DNA from: Gymnothorax reevesii
Taxonomy: Eukaryota > Chordata > Actinopteri > Anguilliformes > Muraenidae
Direction of reading: 5' to 3'
Assembly: GCA_029721435.1 (NCBI GenBank)
Contig: CM056573.1
Location: forward strand, 95,988,947-96,052,946
Length of the DNA: 64,000 bases
The notes beneath the pieces are model-generated. The model saw only the letters and a program-made list of their open reading frames with translations. It did no database searches and had not been told where the DNA came from. Each line of letters opens with the position of its first letter. The first letter of the stretch is position 1. Positions 20,721-31,848 of the stretch are shown piece after piece. The position numbers were made by a program, and so were the translations under genes.

Positions 20721-21989
20721 AATTAATGATTCTGAATGCGGAAGGAACTACAATCTCTGGAGGCTGGAAAGCAACTAACAGAGTGAACTGTGTCTACAAT
20801 CTGGCGAAGACTGGCAGAAAATGCTGGGTCTTTATAGAGAGCGCTGATGGAATAATTAGACACAGCTGAGGGAAGCGGCCTGCGCTCAACGACCCAAGCC
20901 ATGCACACCAGCCTTCTATCCTGCAATCAGACCAGAGACAGACAACCACAAAGTAAAAAGGGGAATGGAGAGAGAGGCTACTGGCAGGACTTAACACACA
21001 CATCTACTGAAATACAGACATTATTGACACTGTGGTCATCGGGAAACCTCCGTAAGTTGTGCAACTATGAAAAAAAATGTAGGGTATTTTTTGAAACCAT
21101 GCCGTTGGGCTCAAATTTATGACACATTAGGGCACTGTTCAGCTGAATGATGAGATCAAGATCATCTCAGAGTAAAGAGTGTGTTACCTCAGTAATTTCA
21201 CAAGCCCTGAGCTAAACTGACATGTATCACCGTCCCCAAAGCCAGGATGCCCAGAAACAGCAGCAAACCAACTTAAAGCCAATCCTTTGACATATTCTCA
21301 TCAATCACTCATTTGAATCATCAAATTTGTAATCAATCAGCTTGTTTCAACAACCAAGCGCCTCAGGCTGTGGTTTGATCACTCCATTAGCAGGCCCTTC
21401 ACCTCAAAGTGCTCTCCACTGGACAGGAATATGCTTGTTACAGGGGTTACAATAGTTCACATTCCAGACGATAAGAAGATTGGCCTCGAGTAGCTCTTAA
21501 TCTACATCATCAATTAAATGCTCCTGATAAAGAAATATGAGAACTCTAGGTCAGGTATATCAATTAAACGACTAATACTTTCTCATCTGGTCTCATCATA
21601 TTGCTATATTTTGTGATGGCAAGAGCAAAGGGACGACTTCGACATTGTTATTTAATGCCATTGATAAACAGGATTGGAGAAAAGGAATTGTAATTTCATT
21701 AGCGTATTTCCATTGATCTGAGATCAGGATTGGGGAAAAAGAATCTGAATTTCATTAATTTATTACATTGATCAGAGATAGGGATGGAGGTTAGGCTTAT
21801 TCTTAGGCACCAAAACTACTTGGATTTAGGCAGCAAAACTACCTGGACAGGTTTCAGTAACAAAACCACTTGGTTAGATTTTCGCACCAAACTGTGGGTT
21901 AGGAAGTGATCATAGATTAAATTTATGCACACCCTCTCTCAATGTTAACTATGTCTCAGAAAGGCTTTCAGAGCAGAAAGCGTTGAAGT
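20721..21989. other. Non-coding stretch with no recognised feature
   Basis: Unique-looking. A weak ~70-bp internal similarity occurs near 21670-21780 (GATTGGAGAAAAGGAATTG and GGATTGGGGAAAAAGAATC). Confidence 0.35.
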
Positions 21990-22004
21990 CTAACTTATCC
22001 CATA

Positions 22005-22110
22005 TGGGGGGTGCCTGGTGGCGTACTGGGTTGCCCTGTGGCCTTGTCATAAAGTTCCGGGTTTGTGCCCCAACCAGTGCATTTTTTGCCATGTCATAAA
22101 ATTCTGATGC
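22005..22110 (+). mobile_element. tRNA-derived SINE head, degenerate
   Basis: GGTGGCGTACTGGGTTG resembles an RNA polymerase III A box and GGGTTTGTGCCCC a degenerate B box (expected GGTTCGANNCC), spaced as in tRNA-like SINE heads. The flank 3' of it does not match a SINE body I know. It is unlikely to be a working tRNA. Confidence 0.4.
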
Positions 22111-22330
22111 GGTGGACTCTGTATTGAAGTGTATGCGGATACTTACAGCGTCCAGAAGATGTATAAAAGGCCTCCCTTTCCTTTGCATGGTCACACCAGG
22201 GGCATCAGCCCAAACGTGAATATATGACACTTGGGGAGTGCTGATGGGCGCGACAGACTTCCACTTAGAATACTGTATACACACAAATTTATCCTTGTGA
22301 CTATGGTTCTTTTTAGGAGACACTTGTGTC

Positions 22331-23460
22331 TGACAATGAATGAGCTATAACTCTAAATGTTGCAGCTGATCCATGGTAGTCATTTCTAGCTTATACAGGA
22401 CTCTCTCTTTGCAGGGGCTTCCCTTCCCTCCTTTCTCCACTGAGTTGAATCACCTGCAAGTTGAATGGAACACATGGAGTGATTATCATTTCCCCAGCAT
22501 CATCAGGGTGGAAAAAATGAGGCAGCAAGGCTGCTGTGTCCACATTGTTCTCTGAGGTCAGTTTGGAGATGTATGGTGGAACACACTGATCCTGTGTGAC
22601 AGTCTGGGAAAGAATTTGTGGGATCAAGTAATGGGATCAGAATTGGCCTTGGCTAACAGAGGGTATAAGATTCCACCCTCCCCTCATCCCCACCACCACA
22701 TCCAAATCCCCACCTAAACAACTTCCGCACCAACGGAAAAAATATACTGCCTCAAACTGCTCTACAACACAATTACCAACCTATAAATAAACCCAGGTGC
22801 AGAACTGGTCCAGCTGGTGTACCTTGTCAGCAAATGCTACCCCCTCCCCTGGAAGAGCAGGAAAGGGCACTGCAGTTTCTGGAGCTGACTGTTGATAAGG
22901 GCCAAGCCGGCCATGAGGCAGGTGCAGGGTAGTGTCTCGTAGTTTGTGTGCCAAGGCACAGACAGCTTTTGGACACCTGACAGCGGGCGGTCCCACACAG
23001 CTCTGGCAATGGAAACAAAGAAGGGGACGCAGGACACTGGAGACATTTTCCCTTTCATGTGTGACAAGTGACGTGAGCTTCAGCTGCACCCCTGGAAAGT
23101 GCATTTCTGCAGTTTCCGGTGGTCAGCAGCGGCTCTTTCATAAATCTGCTATTATCTCACAGCAGCAGGGACTAATATCCGCACCCTTCTTCCTTTTTTT
23201 TCAAGTGACTTAATCAAGCCAAAGAAAAAGAAACATGACAATGTATTCCGATCAATGAAAACATTTAAAAAACATGCTATGCTCCTCCTTTGTCATTTAG
23301 ATGGGACATCATGAGGCTGTCCTGAGGGAACTAAGGCATTTTTTGGTAAAGAAATGCATAAATGTTGGTATGTTACATCAAGCTGAAGCTAAATTGTTGT
23401 GAAGGCCCTCAAGTTTGTAGAAATGTAGGGCACTCCAAAAGCTCATGAGGGCGACGGTTC
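22331..23460. other. Non-coding stretch; 22780-23210 of higher complexity
   Basis: No transposon ends. The block at 22780-23210 is GC-balanced and non-repetitive, with TATTATCTCACAGCAGCAGG near 23150. It might be conserved, but nothing in the sequence proves this. Confidence 0.25.
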
Positions 23461-23529
23461 ATCTTACAACGCAACTTCTTGGATGTGGATCAATCCAGTG
23501 TCATTTTGTTTCATATATAAACACCTGAA

Positions 23530-23775
23530 GAGTTTTTTCGCAAAACAGGTTAACTCCACTGAGTCTGACTGGAGAAAAATGGCTTTCTGTGGAATTACTA
23601 TTTCTGTAAAACTTTGAATAATGGTCTTTTCTACTGTTGTATATGAGCCAAATGGTAACTAATTGGCAAATCCAGTAACAGGAATATTCCTGAAAAAAAA
23701 ATAAAAAAAATTGTTTTTTTGCAAAACGAGTTAAATCCATAGCTTGCTTTTATTGCAAAACAGATTAAATCCAAT
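23530..23775. repeat. Dispersed GCAAAACNGGTTAA motif, three copies
   Basis: TCGCAAAACAGGTTAAC (23539), TGCAAAACGAGTTAAA (23721) and TGCAAAACAGATTAAA (23753) are variants of one word. The reverse complement occurs twice at 27.85-28.01 kb. The TTAA core and GC(A)nC flank recall piggyBac-type ends, but no bounded element could be defined. Confidence 0.4.
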
Positions 23776-24167
23776 CAAATAAGTATGTTTCTTTATTGTA
23801 GTGTTGGGAAACTCTATTCATTCAATATTGCTGAACAAAAAGTCACACACTTGTTAAGAGGAGGTCAGGGGAACACCAGATGCAGGATCCAAAAGTGTTT
23901 ATTGAAACACCAAAGACTAAATGAGAAAGGTAGGCAACAAGCCAGAAATAAAACACTGTGCACAATGGGGAAACTAAGGTACACTGCCTAAGGCAGGGGG
24001 AAACAAAGGTACACACTCCAAGAGTGGCTAAACTAGAAAAACAAAAACTGGACCTAACTAAACTGATGGAAACACTGGGAGACTTAGACATGGGGCAGAC
24101 AAGACGTGGGCGCAGCAGAACTAAAGACTCGGGAATCGCACAAAGGAAATACTCGGGAAGGCACAGG

Positions 24168-24831
24168 TAGTGATGGGACAAATGAACTGAGGCTTTGAGA
24201 CGCGTCTCGAGCAAAAGTGGACGTGTCAGGTGAAGCCTTACTTCGAGGCTTGCGTCGCTTCCAAAAGAATCACGTGACTGATGACAAACGAGGCCTCGGT
24301 TTGTGGAGCGTACGTCATTGGTTCGTTCAACGTATCGCCTCCTCATAAATACGCTTCGAATCTTACGCCAAACTGAGGGTGTTGTCGGCGTTTGTATAAG
24401 ATGGAGAGAGGTGTAGTGAGTTATATATTATTATTTTCCCCATTGTTGGACATTGACGTGAGAGTGTCAATTATCTCGTTTTTTAAATAATGTCACTCCT
24501 GTATTTGTATTTTTGAATAAAAATATTTTAAAAGGCAAAGTATCGTGATTGTTTCATTGCTATTTTAATTATAAGCAAATATACTTACACAATTATGTCC
24601 ATATACTTACACATGCAATAGAAATATATCTATTGTTTTTTGTTACAGCACACAAAAGTTTTTCATACATTTCCGATCAGGTCATGGTACTGTTCATTGA
24701 CAGTCATATGTTGTTTGCCCAGCAGATGGCAGCATTCAACGTTTCATTGAGCCCTCGAGTACTGAACCTTTTGGTGAAGCAATGGGCTGGAAAGCCTCAG
24801 TGATTCATGAGGCTTCATTTGACCATCACTA
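24168..24831. mobile_element. hAT-type MITE, 664 bp, with exact 8-bp target duplication
   Basis: Starts TAGTGATGGGACAAATGAA and ends TTCATTTGACCATCACTA. It is flanked by identical GGCACAGG at 24160-24167 and 24832-24839. Subterminal GAGGCTT/AAGCCTC words repeat in both orientations. The interior is AT-rich with no transposase. Eight-base duplication and TAGTGATG ends place it in hAT. Excision restores the host repeat. Confidence 0.92.
24719..24733 (+). promoter_or_regulatory. CTCF-like motif inside the hAT MITE
   Basis: CCAGCAGATGGCAGC matches the vertebrate CTCF core CCASYAGRKGGCRS at every position by eye. It lies about 100 bp from the MITE end. Binding is not shown. Confidence 0.4.
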
Positions 24832-25419
24832 GGCACAGGAGCTGAGATTTCACAGTGTAGTGCATAGCAAATACAAAGTTCCGTCTGACGGTCGCATCTC
24901 TCTGTCCCAATGGACTCGGAACACAATCTTGAATGGAAACAGAAGCACATGGGATAAATAAAACAAATTCAGGAGGACCGGGTTAACAATAATGACTCGA
25001 GACAAGACGCTGAGACAATCAATCAAACTAGACAGTTTAGATTGAGGTAATCTAAACGTGACGAGTAAAAAGCACCACGAGAGAAGCAAAGGAAAGCACA
25101 GCTTTAAACGCAGTTAATCAGGGAAAGCTTAGAAAGACCCAAAATGAAGCACAGGCGGCAGTAATGAATGAAATACCACAGCCGATCCCGGATGAGGAAA
25201 CGTGATTGGACAACGAGACGCAGGCATGCTGAAGGCTGTTACAGGACATCACAGGAGTTTTGGGAAAGAGAGAATCAATCGTCAGACGGCAGGAATGTAG
25301 GCTGAAAAATAAATCGAGAGAGTGAGGCACGGGAGAAAAGCAAAAGCACAAATATAAAAGTAATTAGCACAAAGACAGCACACATGAGGCAGAACCATAA
25401 CAACACTCATATACCTGCG

Positions 25420-25443
25420 CACACACACACGTACACCCACCCC

Positions 25444-25481
<38 letters not shown>

Positions 25482-25770
25482 ACACCACCCAAAGTCAGCT
25501 TGGTTCATTGGACACACAAACACTATGGTCCTGAAACACAAACGTGCATGTGCATGTAAACATAAATACACACACGCACATACACACACAAGCATGCACA
25601 TACACACATACACATGTACACGCACACACAACACGCACACACACCACCCAATGTGGTTTATTGGAGACACAAACACTGTGGTCCTGAAACACAAACGTCA
25701 GTGCATGTAACAAAAATAATCACACACACGCACACAAGCACGCACCCAATCAAGCAAACATACACACACA
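25420..25770. repeat. CA-rich array containing a ~157-bp direct duplication
   Basis: A pure CA tract lies at about 25447-25479. The word GACACAAACACT-TGGTCC followed by TGAAACACAAACGT occurs near 25510 and again near 25667, each preceded by CACCACCCAA. The non-CA island was thus duplicated together with its microsatellite. Cys/Val-rich minus-strand frames are artefacts. Confidence 0.85.
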
Positions 25771-25919
25771 AACACAAATTATTATAAATATAAGATGGAA
25801 GACTGAGCTCTGATAGGAATGTTGCCTTACATAGGCACAGCCATCTTGGAAAAAATATGCAGCGCTGATTGGTCAACTGGACATAGCCCATTTTGCAAAC
25901 AACTGGAGGTGGCACTTAA

Positions 25920-27850
25920 CCCCCTTTCTGCAGATGTAGACGCTTGCGTCTATGGAACTGCAAATTTAAGCACGCAGTTACTGCACTTGACCACTAGATA
26001 GCACCCCCGGATCAGTTATTGAATATTTACAAGCAAGCAGAGTTCGAAGCGGTTTTGAATATGGGGAAGTTCACTCCACTCCCTGTTTTTCAAGAGTTGC
26101 ATGAATTAAACTCCTCAGCTAAGCCTGATGTGCAAACTGGTCAATATCCTTGCCCATAGTATCGATCCAGCAGTTTAAAAAAAAGATCTTTTGCGACAGA
26201 CAAAAATTTTTGTCCTGTGTAGCAACCACTTTAGCTACAGTGAGCCAACGGTATTCCAATTAGTGGTTCAGAAAAATCAGTTTTCTCAAGCGAGAAATTC
26301 GACATGGTATTGATTCTCTCACATTCTACTGTCAATTACAGTCATCTCTTTCAAAAAATGCAAAGTTCCCTACCGTGGATTTACGTGTAGATTCCTTCAT
26401 TGACAAATTCAGCGCTTCCTTATATCCACCCAAAGTACTGGTGTTGATAGCCAATCACTCAATCATACATTCAGGCTCTTCTGCGTAACTGCAGTTATGG
26501 TTCACGCCCTCATGAAACTCCCCTGGTAACAATGTATTGATTGGCTCGTTTCTTATCCAATTCCCGAGTGTTTAAACTTTCCACTGTAAGTGAAACACAT
26601 TGATTGGACAAACACAGAGCATACAAGCCTATGCGTATCAGCAGGCTCAGTTGTATCCTGTCAACGTTGCGCACATCACGCGGCTGAAATAGACGCGATT
26701 TATAGAGAGAAGACTTGCAAAACTGACCTTGAAGTGTTCTGTAACATTTACAGGATTTAAATGAGATAAGGACATGGTCAATGGGAATTATTTTGAATGA
26801 AACAGGACCGGAGGGTTCCTTCTACTGGATACATCGGTCTCTGGAGAAGGGATTCAGGAAAAATGTTAGGCTGCTACTTTTGCTTTTTGTTTTGGAATGT
26901 ATACCGTACTCAGCAAAGTCGAATGCCGAGGTTTTTTTCCTGTTTAAAACGTGAAATGCCCATCCATTTGGGTGGACCCCTGGTACGTTCATTGCAGGGT
27001 TCCGTTGAACCCAGGGAAGCAATATATTATTTGATCTTCCCTGAAAGTGGAACGTCTATTCTGTTAAAATAAGGTTTATTTCAGAATTCAGATATTACTG
27101 AGTAAGTTAGTTGTACTTGTTCCTTATAAGTGTTGAAATGAGTTTGTGAGCTCGGAAGTCAGAACTGTTGGTTTCATTGCAGAGTGAATGTCCTGACCGT
27201 TTAATCAGCAGTTTATTTAATGACTGTGTGTGCTGGCTTGGGGGACTTGGACAAAAAATGGACAAAACTCTCAACTTTATTCGGGAGAAAAGGCATTTTT
27301 TGTGTTTGGAACGGTTACTGGTGACCACTGATGTTCAGCTGCACTTATATTGATAAGTGCATGCTAAACTCAACCAGAAAATCATTAGTTCATATTAAAT
27401 TTCATTCCTCAAAACTTTATTCTTGTTAAATACATGATTATTTGATGATTTGACAGTGCACCATCTCAGACTTTGGGGAGACACTTGGATAGCTGTGTAA
27501 TTTGGCTAATAACATGTAGGTAATCTAGAATGTAATGTTGAAGATGAATTCTACTTGTGGCCAAGGAGTTTATGATCCGACAAACATATAGAATTAAGCC
27601 CCAGCACTTTTTCACTTCTTAGTATTATTTTTTTGCAATTTTCATGGTGAATTCTGATGAAGATTTTTTATGTTTGCAGTCCATTTTCTCTACCAAAATC
27701 ATGAAAATAAACTGAAATACAATGTAATTCTAAATGATGTAAGTGTCTTTTTTGAGTAAAGCCATATTTTTCCTCTTTATGGACCTTGAATTACACAGCA
27801 TTAATTTGTGTAACACATAAATAGCCAAATTTGGCTTCTGCGCAAAGGGG
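25920..27850. mobile_element. TTAA-flanked piggyBac-type element, 1.93 kb
   Basis: TTAA at 25916-25919 and 27851-27854 flank ends CCCCCTTTCTGCAGATGTAG and (reverse complement) CCCCTTTGCGCAGAAGCC. The left end has a TAGACGC-TT-GCGTCTA hairpin (25937-25952), as in the 203-bp MITE at 4532-4734. No piggyBac transposase motif could be read. Fragments such as MGKFTPLPVFQEL (26060-26098) stop quickly. It is either a dead, heavily mutated autonomous copy or a long non-autonomous one. Superfamily is inferred from TTAA and the CCC ends. Confidence 0.65.
25991..26004 (+). promoter_or_regulatory. CTCF-like motif near the end of the TTAA element
   Basis: CCACTAGATAGCAC differs from CCASYAGRKGGCRS at one position only. 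A similar word lies at 32968. Binding is not shown. Confidence 0.25.
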
Positions 27851-28140
27851 TTAAGCCGTTTTGCAAAAAAACATTAATTTGCAGATTACAAGCTCTGAAT
27901 ATATTTCACCTGTCAAAAATCTGATTTCACATCAATGTAAGGCTATTTTTTCTCTATTGTTCGAGATAATAAACAAGCAAAATGTGAATTTGGTGGTTAA
28001 CCCGTTTTGCGATCAAACTCTTCATTTTTTAATTAATCAACCATTGTGGCAGTGGCAATGGAAAACAAGCTGTTCAAACAAAGGGCTCCTGGCGCATCTG
28101 TCCAATGGAAAACACAGGCCATAAACTCCATGTAAACAGG
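27851..28140. repeat. Two GGTTAACCCGTTTTGC-type motifs 143 bp apart
   Basis: TTAAGCCGTTTTGCAAAA (27851) and TTAACCCGTTTTGCGA (27994) are in the same orientation and are the reverse complement of the words at 23.5-23.8 kb. The first shares its TTAA with the piggyBac-type element, so that TTAA was the insertion target. Confidence 0.45.
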
Positions 28141-28144
28141 CATT

Positions 28145-28163
28145 GGGGGGGGGGGGGGGGGGG
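28145..28163 (+). repeat. Poly-G run (19 G)
   Basis: Nineteen consecutive G, a likely G-quadruplex former. Run length may be affected by sequencing error. Confidence 0.9.
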
Positions 28164-30640
28164 CACAGCACACAGCTTTATCCACAAACTTCTGCAAAAA
28201 GACACTGAGCAAAAAGCAATAGCAAACACCCTTTTCCATACCAACAAACCATCACCAATTCCTCGCACACGTCAAACCATGTGGAAAAAAATGTGCATTT
28301 TTATGTTGCTCTTGTTTTCAATATATTCATGGGGACTTTAGGTAAGTTTGGTTTCTGCTGCTTGGCTTGGGGGAGTGTTAGTCTGTTTATTGTTTCATAT
28401 TTGGGCCCAAAATTTTCATACAGAATGAGAACACTGGTTAATTTTATTGCAGCACAAAATTTGGCAATTTTAGGGATATCCAGGGTACAGAGGCTATGGA
28501 TGCAGTTTTTATGATAATGTGAATGCAAGCAGCTGTCATTGGATTGGAGTTTGCATATTATGGGCAGGTGCTGTATATGGAGGGCTTTCTTCAATCATGT
28601 GAAGAGGGTGCTCTGTGCCTATAGAATGATATTTTTACTATGGCTTTCAGTGTAAATACAGTTTTTCTTTCTGGTTTTTATTTGAATGTTTTTTTTTTTT
28701 AATAGGCTGTGCAAAGGTTTGTGTAGAATCATGTTTAATCGCTCTCTTTTCTAGATAAACACAAATTGCCCTGTGGGCAATGGTTCAAAATAATGGGAGG
28801 AGTAACATTGCTGCTTTTATAGGGTCACGTTTAACATATATTTCAAAAACAATTAAAAGTGTATGAATTCCAGCAGATAGCACGTGTGAGAGTTGAGAGG
28901 GATACTTACAGTATGTGGCGATTCGTGAACAGAAAGAAGAGCTAAGACCTACTTTATATAATGTCAGGAGGAACAGCCCGCTCCAGGAAACTGAACTTAC
29001 AAAAACATGAGCTTTTAATTGAATAGGATTCAGATGGACATTTGCCATTTGCATCTGAGCCTTTGAAGATGAGAACAGCAAAAGAGGGGGGTCCGCAAAA
29101 GATTCTGGAATAAAAGCCAAGTTCTAGAAAATCCAAATGCTAAATATGCAATGGGTATTTGTTAGTTATGCAGTATTGGATGTGATGCTCAAAACCTTGA
29201 CTTGAGACCAGGATGCCCCAATCGGACAACAAAATAAGTAGATGTATGTCTTACAAACAATGAGTAAAATACTGTTAATGCCTAGAAACAATAAGGACGC
29301 TCTTTAGGCTACATAAATCAGTCACAGTAAAAGATATCAACCATGTATTCATCAGTGAAATAATCCGTAGTCATCTGACTTTAAGTTACAAACACTCGTC
29401 TGTTATCGCCTCTCTCCAGAACATATCTCTTATAAACATTTACACTCAAAACACTCACAAATACACCCTCGCAGCAGAGGCTTCAGGGGGAAATTCCAAG
29501 CCAAAAAGAGATGGAGAAATGATCAGACAATTAGTGCTCAGGTACGTGGTTATCTTGCAAAGACCGAATGCTGCATAACTAGACTTGCTGTTTTTATACT
29601 TAATTATGATGGCTGTGATTAATGTCACTGGTATTGCCAAGATGGTATTCTTTAAAGGAATAGACAATAAATTATGGTTCTGAAAGGTTAGTAGTTTGTT
29701 TGATGTCGCCATCACATTCATTCTTTAGTCTTATTTGCTATTGCTTGCATAATCTGGAATAAAATAATTTCAGGTTAATTATTCGACTCATTAATAACAA
29801 TATTAACCAAAATACCAAAAATGTAGTATGAAATTACCATGCATTAATTTTGTTGATAAATCAAATTGGCATTGTGGCAAAAAATGCTATGATCCAGACA
29901 TGGACCCTTATGCAGATTCAGGGCACAATGCAATTGGGGGTACTTATTAATACGAATATGGTAATAGTACAGGTAAAAGCCATAGCCTGGGGCATTGGGC
30001 ATGGGGGGCGAGGACCAGCTAAGTTAGTAATGACTAGAGGGGGTAGATGTGTGCCCGCACCCAGACCAGCAGCCGTCCCGTCTCCAGGCAAAAGCCAGGT
30101 GGTGAATACCCCTCATAAAAGCAGGACTGCTTGACAGTTGAACCGTAGGGTTCAGCATGATGGGGACCGATGAAGGCTTAAGAGATGTTCCTAATAAACT
30201 GCCTCAGAAGAAGAAGAACAGTCTAGCACAATGGATTAACAAAAAAAGCAGTGGTCAGAATTACAAGCTCGGGAGCTTGTTCCTATTAATAAGACTCCAT
30301 AAAGTAATAATGTTTTTCATAATCATTAATTTACCAAAAACACACAGAAGGAGAGCTTAGTTCAATACTGAAAGACACCAACTGGGTATAAAGCATGACG
30401 ATGCAGCGACCATTGAAATTACAATGGAGTTATACAGACAAGAAGTTTTAAAAGAGGCATGGCATATAATTACACCTGGGAGCAAGGGAGGAAATGAGAC
30501 AATAAATCAATTAAAGGAGACAAAAACACATGCAGGCTGCTGAAGCGAGGGAGAAATCAATTAAGGACACAAGGGTTATGACAAAAAAGTGAGCTGTGTC
30601 AGCAAAGCTTATTTTAAGAGGATATCGATATGAACAGAGC
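28164..30640. other. Non-coding stretch with no recognised feature
   Basis: Mostly AT-rich, with a GC-richer patch at 29980-30180. No repeat ends, no domain-bearing frame. Confidence 0.4.
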
Positions 30641-31219
30641 CATCAAAAACACTTTACAGTTGCATAAATGCTCTTTATTTGGCTTAGCTGCTGTATATAA
30701 ATCCACAGTAACTCCTCTTTGTCATTAAGTACATCATCAGATTCACAATTTTCACAATGGACAAAAAGGGTACTGAACATCCCCTCTAAGCCTGAGGCCA
30801 GAGATAATAGCAATGTAGACACTGCACTATGGTGCAGGTTGGGGCTAGGACCGCTGGACAGCCCAGGCCCTGGACCATTGGAGAGCTTGGGTCTTCGGAG
30901 GCAAAATATTCTTTTGTGCCCTTCAAACCCCAAGACACCTGCCAGGGTAAGCACGGCCAGACCCAAGGGAAGGAGCAGGAGCTGGCGGCGAAGGTCCCTC
31001 AGGGCCAGGGGCAGGCACTGGAGGGCCCTCAAGACAAGAGACAGGAGCCCTGAGCAGCTGCATTGCAGGCTTTAGAGTCAGGGGCAGCTACACCATGGGC
31101 ACTGGATTTCAGAGCTGAGAGACCACGTCCGGGAGGCCACTGAGCTTACCCTAGAGAGTAGCAATAAAGGCGTTCACCAACACAGAGAGCAAAATCCGCA
31201 TGATCAGATGTTATGAGAC
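30641..31219. other. GC-rich stretch beside the gag remnant, unassigned
   Basis: Open in several frames on both strands over 30643-31075 because of base composition (Gly/Pro/Leu-rich). No recognisable domain. It could be decayed Ty3/Gypsy sequence, given position and composition. Confidence 0.35.
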
Positions 31220-31848
31220 ATGTTGTCAGCTCATCTTGGATCCTGTCATTAAGCCTATAAAGATGGTTTCATACAGCGCCTGAGATTCCCAATGGGTGGA
31301 GGCTGTGAGTGTTCGGAACTCAATGGAATAGCCAGAAAGAACAGGTTGCCCTGGTGGAGCTGGAACACCATGCAACAACATGTCCACAGCAGGAACAATG
31401 GAAGACCTTAATTTCATCGGCATGGACAGGGAAGCTGTGCCCAGTCTCCCAGCACACAGCAGCTCAGTGGAGGACACGCTCAGTCAGGTGGGTAACGGTG
31501 AATGCAACCCTGGAACACTCTACGAGAAAGGAGGACAGCTGGAGGTCAAACACTGTGGAGCACTGCAACAAGAAACTGCAGTGGGAAGATCATTTGCCTT
31601 TGTACTGCTCCAGCAAAGTGAGGCTGGGCTTGCGGGGTCTGGTAGACTGGGCTTAGGCTTGTAGAAAGAGGGAACTGACATCCTTGGTAGCAGCAGCAGT
31701 CTTGATTTAACTTGGTGATGGAAGCAAGCTTGCCGGAGATGGCCCAGACAGATTATTGCAGCTGACGCAAGTCCACTTTATGTTGTCCCAGAAGGATGCT
31801 TTAGAAGCAAATGACTTCAGAGAGGTGATGATGACCTGCTGGCTCCAT
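31220..31848 (-). pseudogene. Ty3/Gypsy gag remnant
   Basis: On the minus strand an ATG at 31848 opens MEPAGHHHLSEV, resembling the MDPA-type start of fish Ty3/Gypsy Gag, directly after a GTGACAGAGCAG-containing leader. Further on, the frame 31477-31226 reads SSIVPAVDML and then GYSIEFRTLTAST, WESQALYETIFIGL. This is the EFRTLAA..W...AL...F..GL core of the retrotransposon Gag capsid. Several frameshifts and stops separate the pieces. No zinc knuckle, protease or LTR is recognised. The GC-rich 30760-31140 segment downstream may be the rest of the element. It would have formed the particle core. This copy is inert. Confidence 0.6.

Larger units (their letters stand above)
23845..25350. mobile_element. 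Unclassified dispersed repeat, interrupted by a hAT MITE
   Basis: GGTCAGGGGAACACCAGATG, AGTGTTTATTGAAACACCAA and the following A-rich, CTAAACTAGAAAAAC-containing sequence are familiar from fish genomes as a dispersed repeat. It resumes after the MITE at 24832 and can be followed to roughly 25350. I cannot assign it to a class, and both outer limits are approximate. Confidence 0.35.

Noticed and set aside
23843..24346. 167-codon minus-strand frame
   Set aside because: It crosses the boundary of the hAT MITE at 24168 and its 8-bp target duplication, so it cannot be an original gene.
31309..31664. Two overlapping plus-strand frames of 94-115 codons
   Set aside because: The minus strand carries the recognisable Ty3/Gypsy gag pattern; the plus-strand frames are its shadow.
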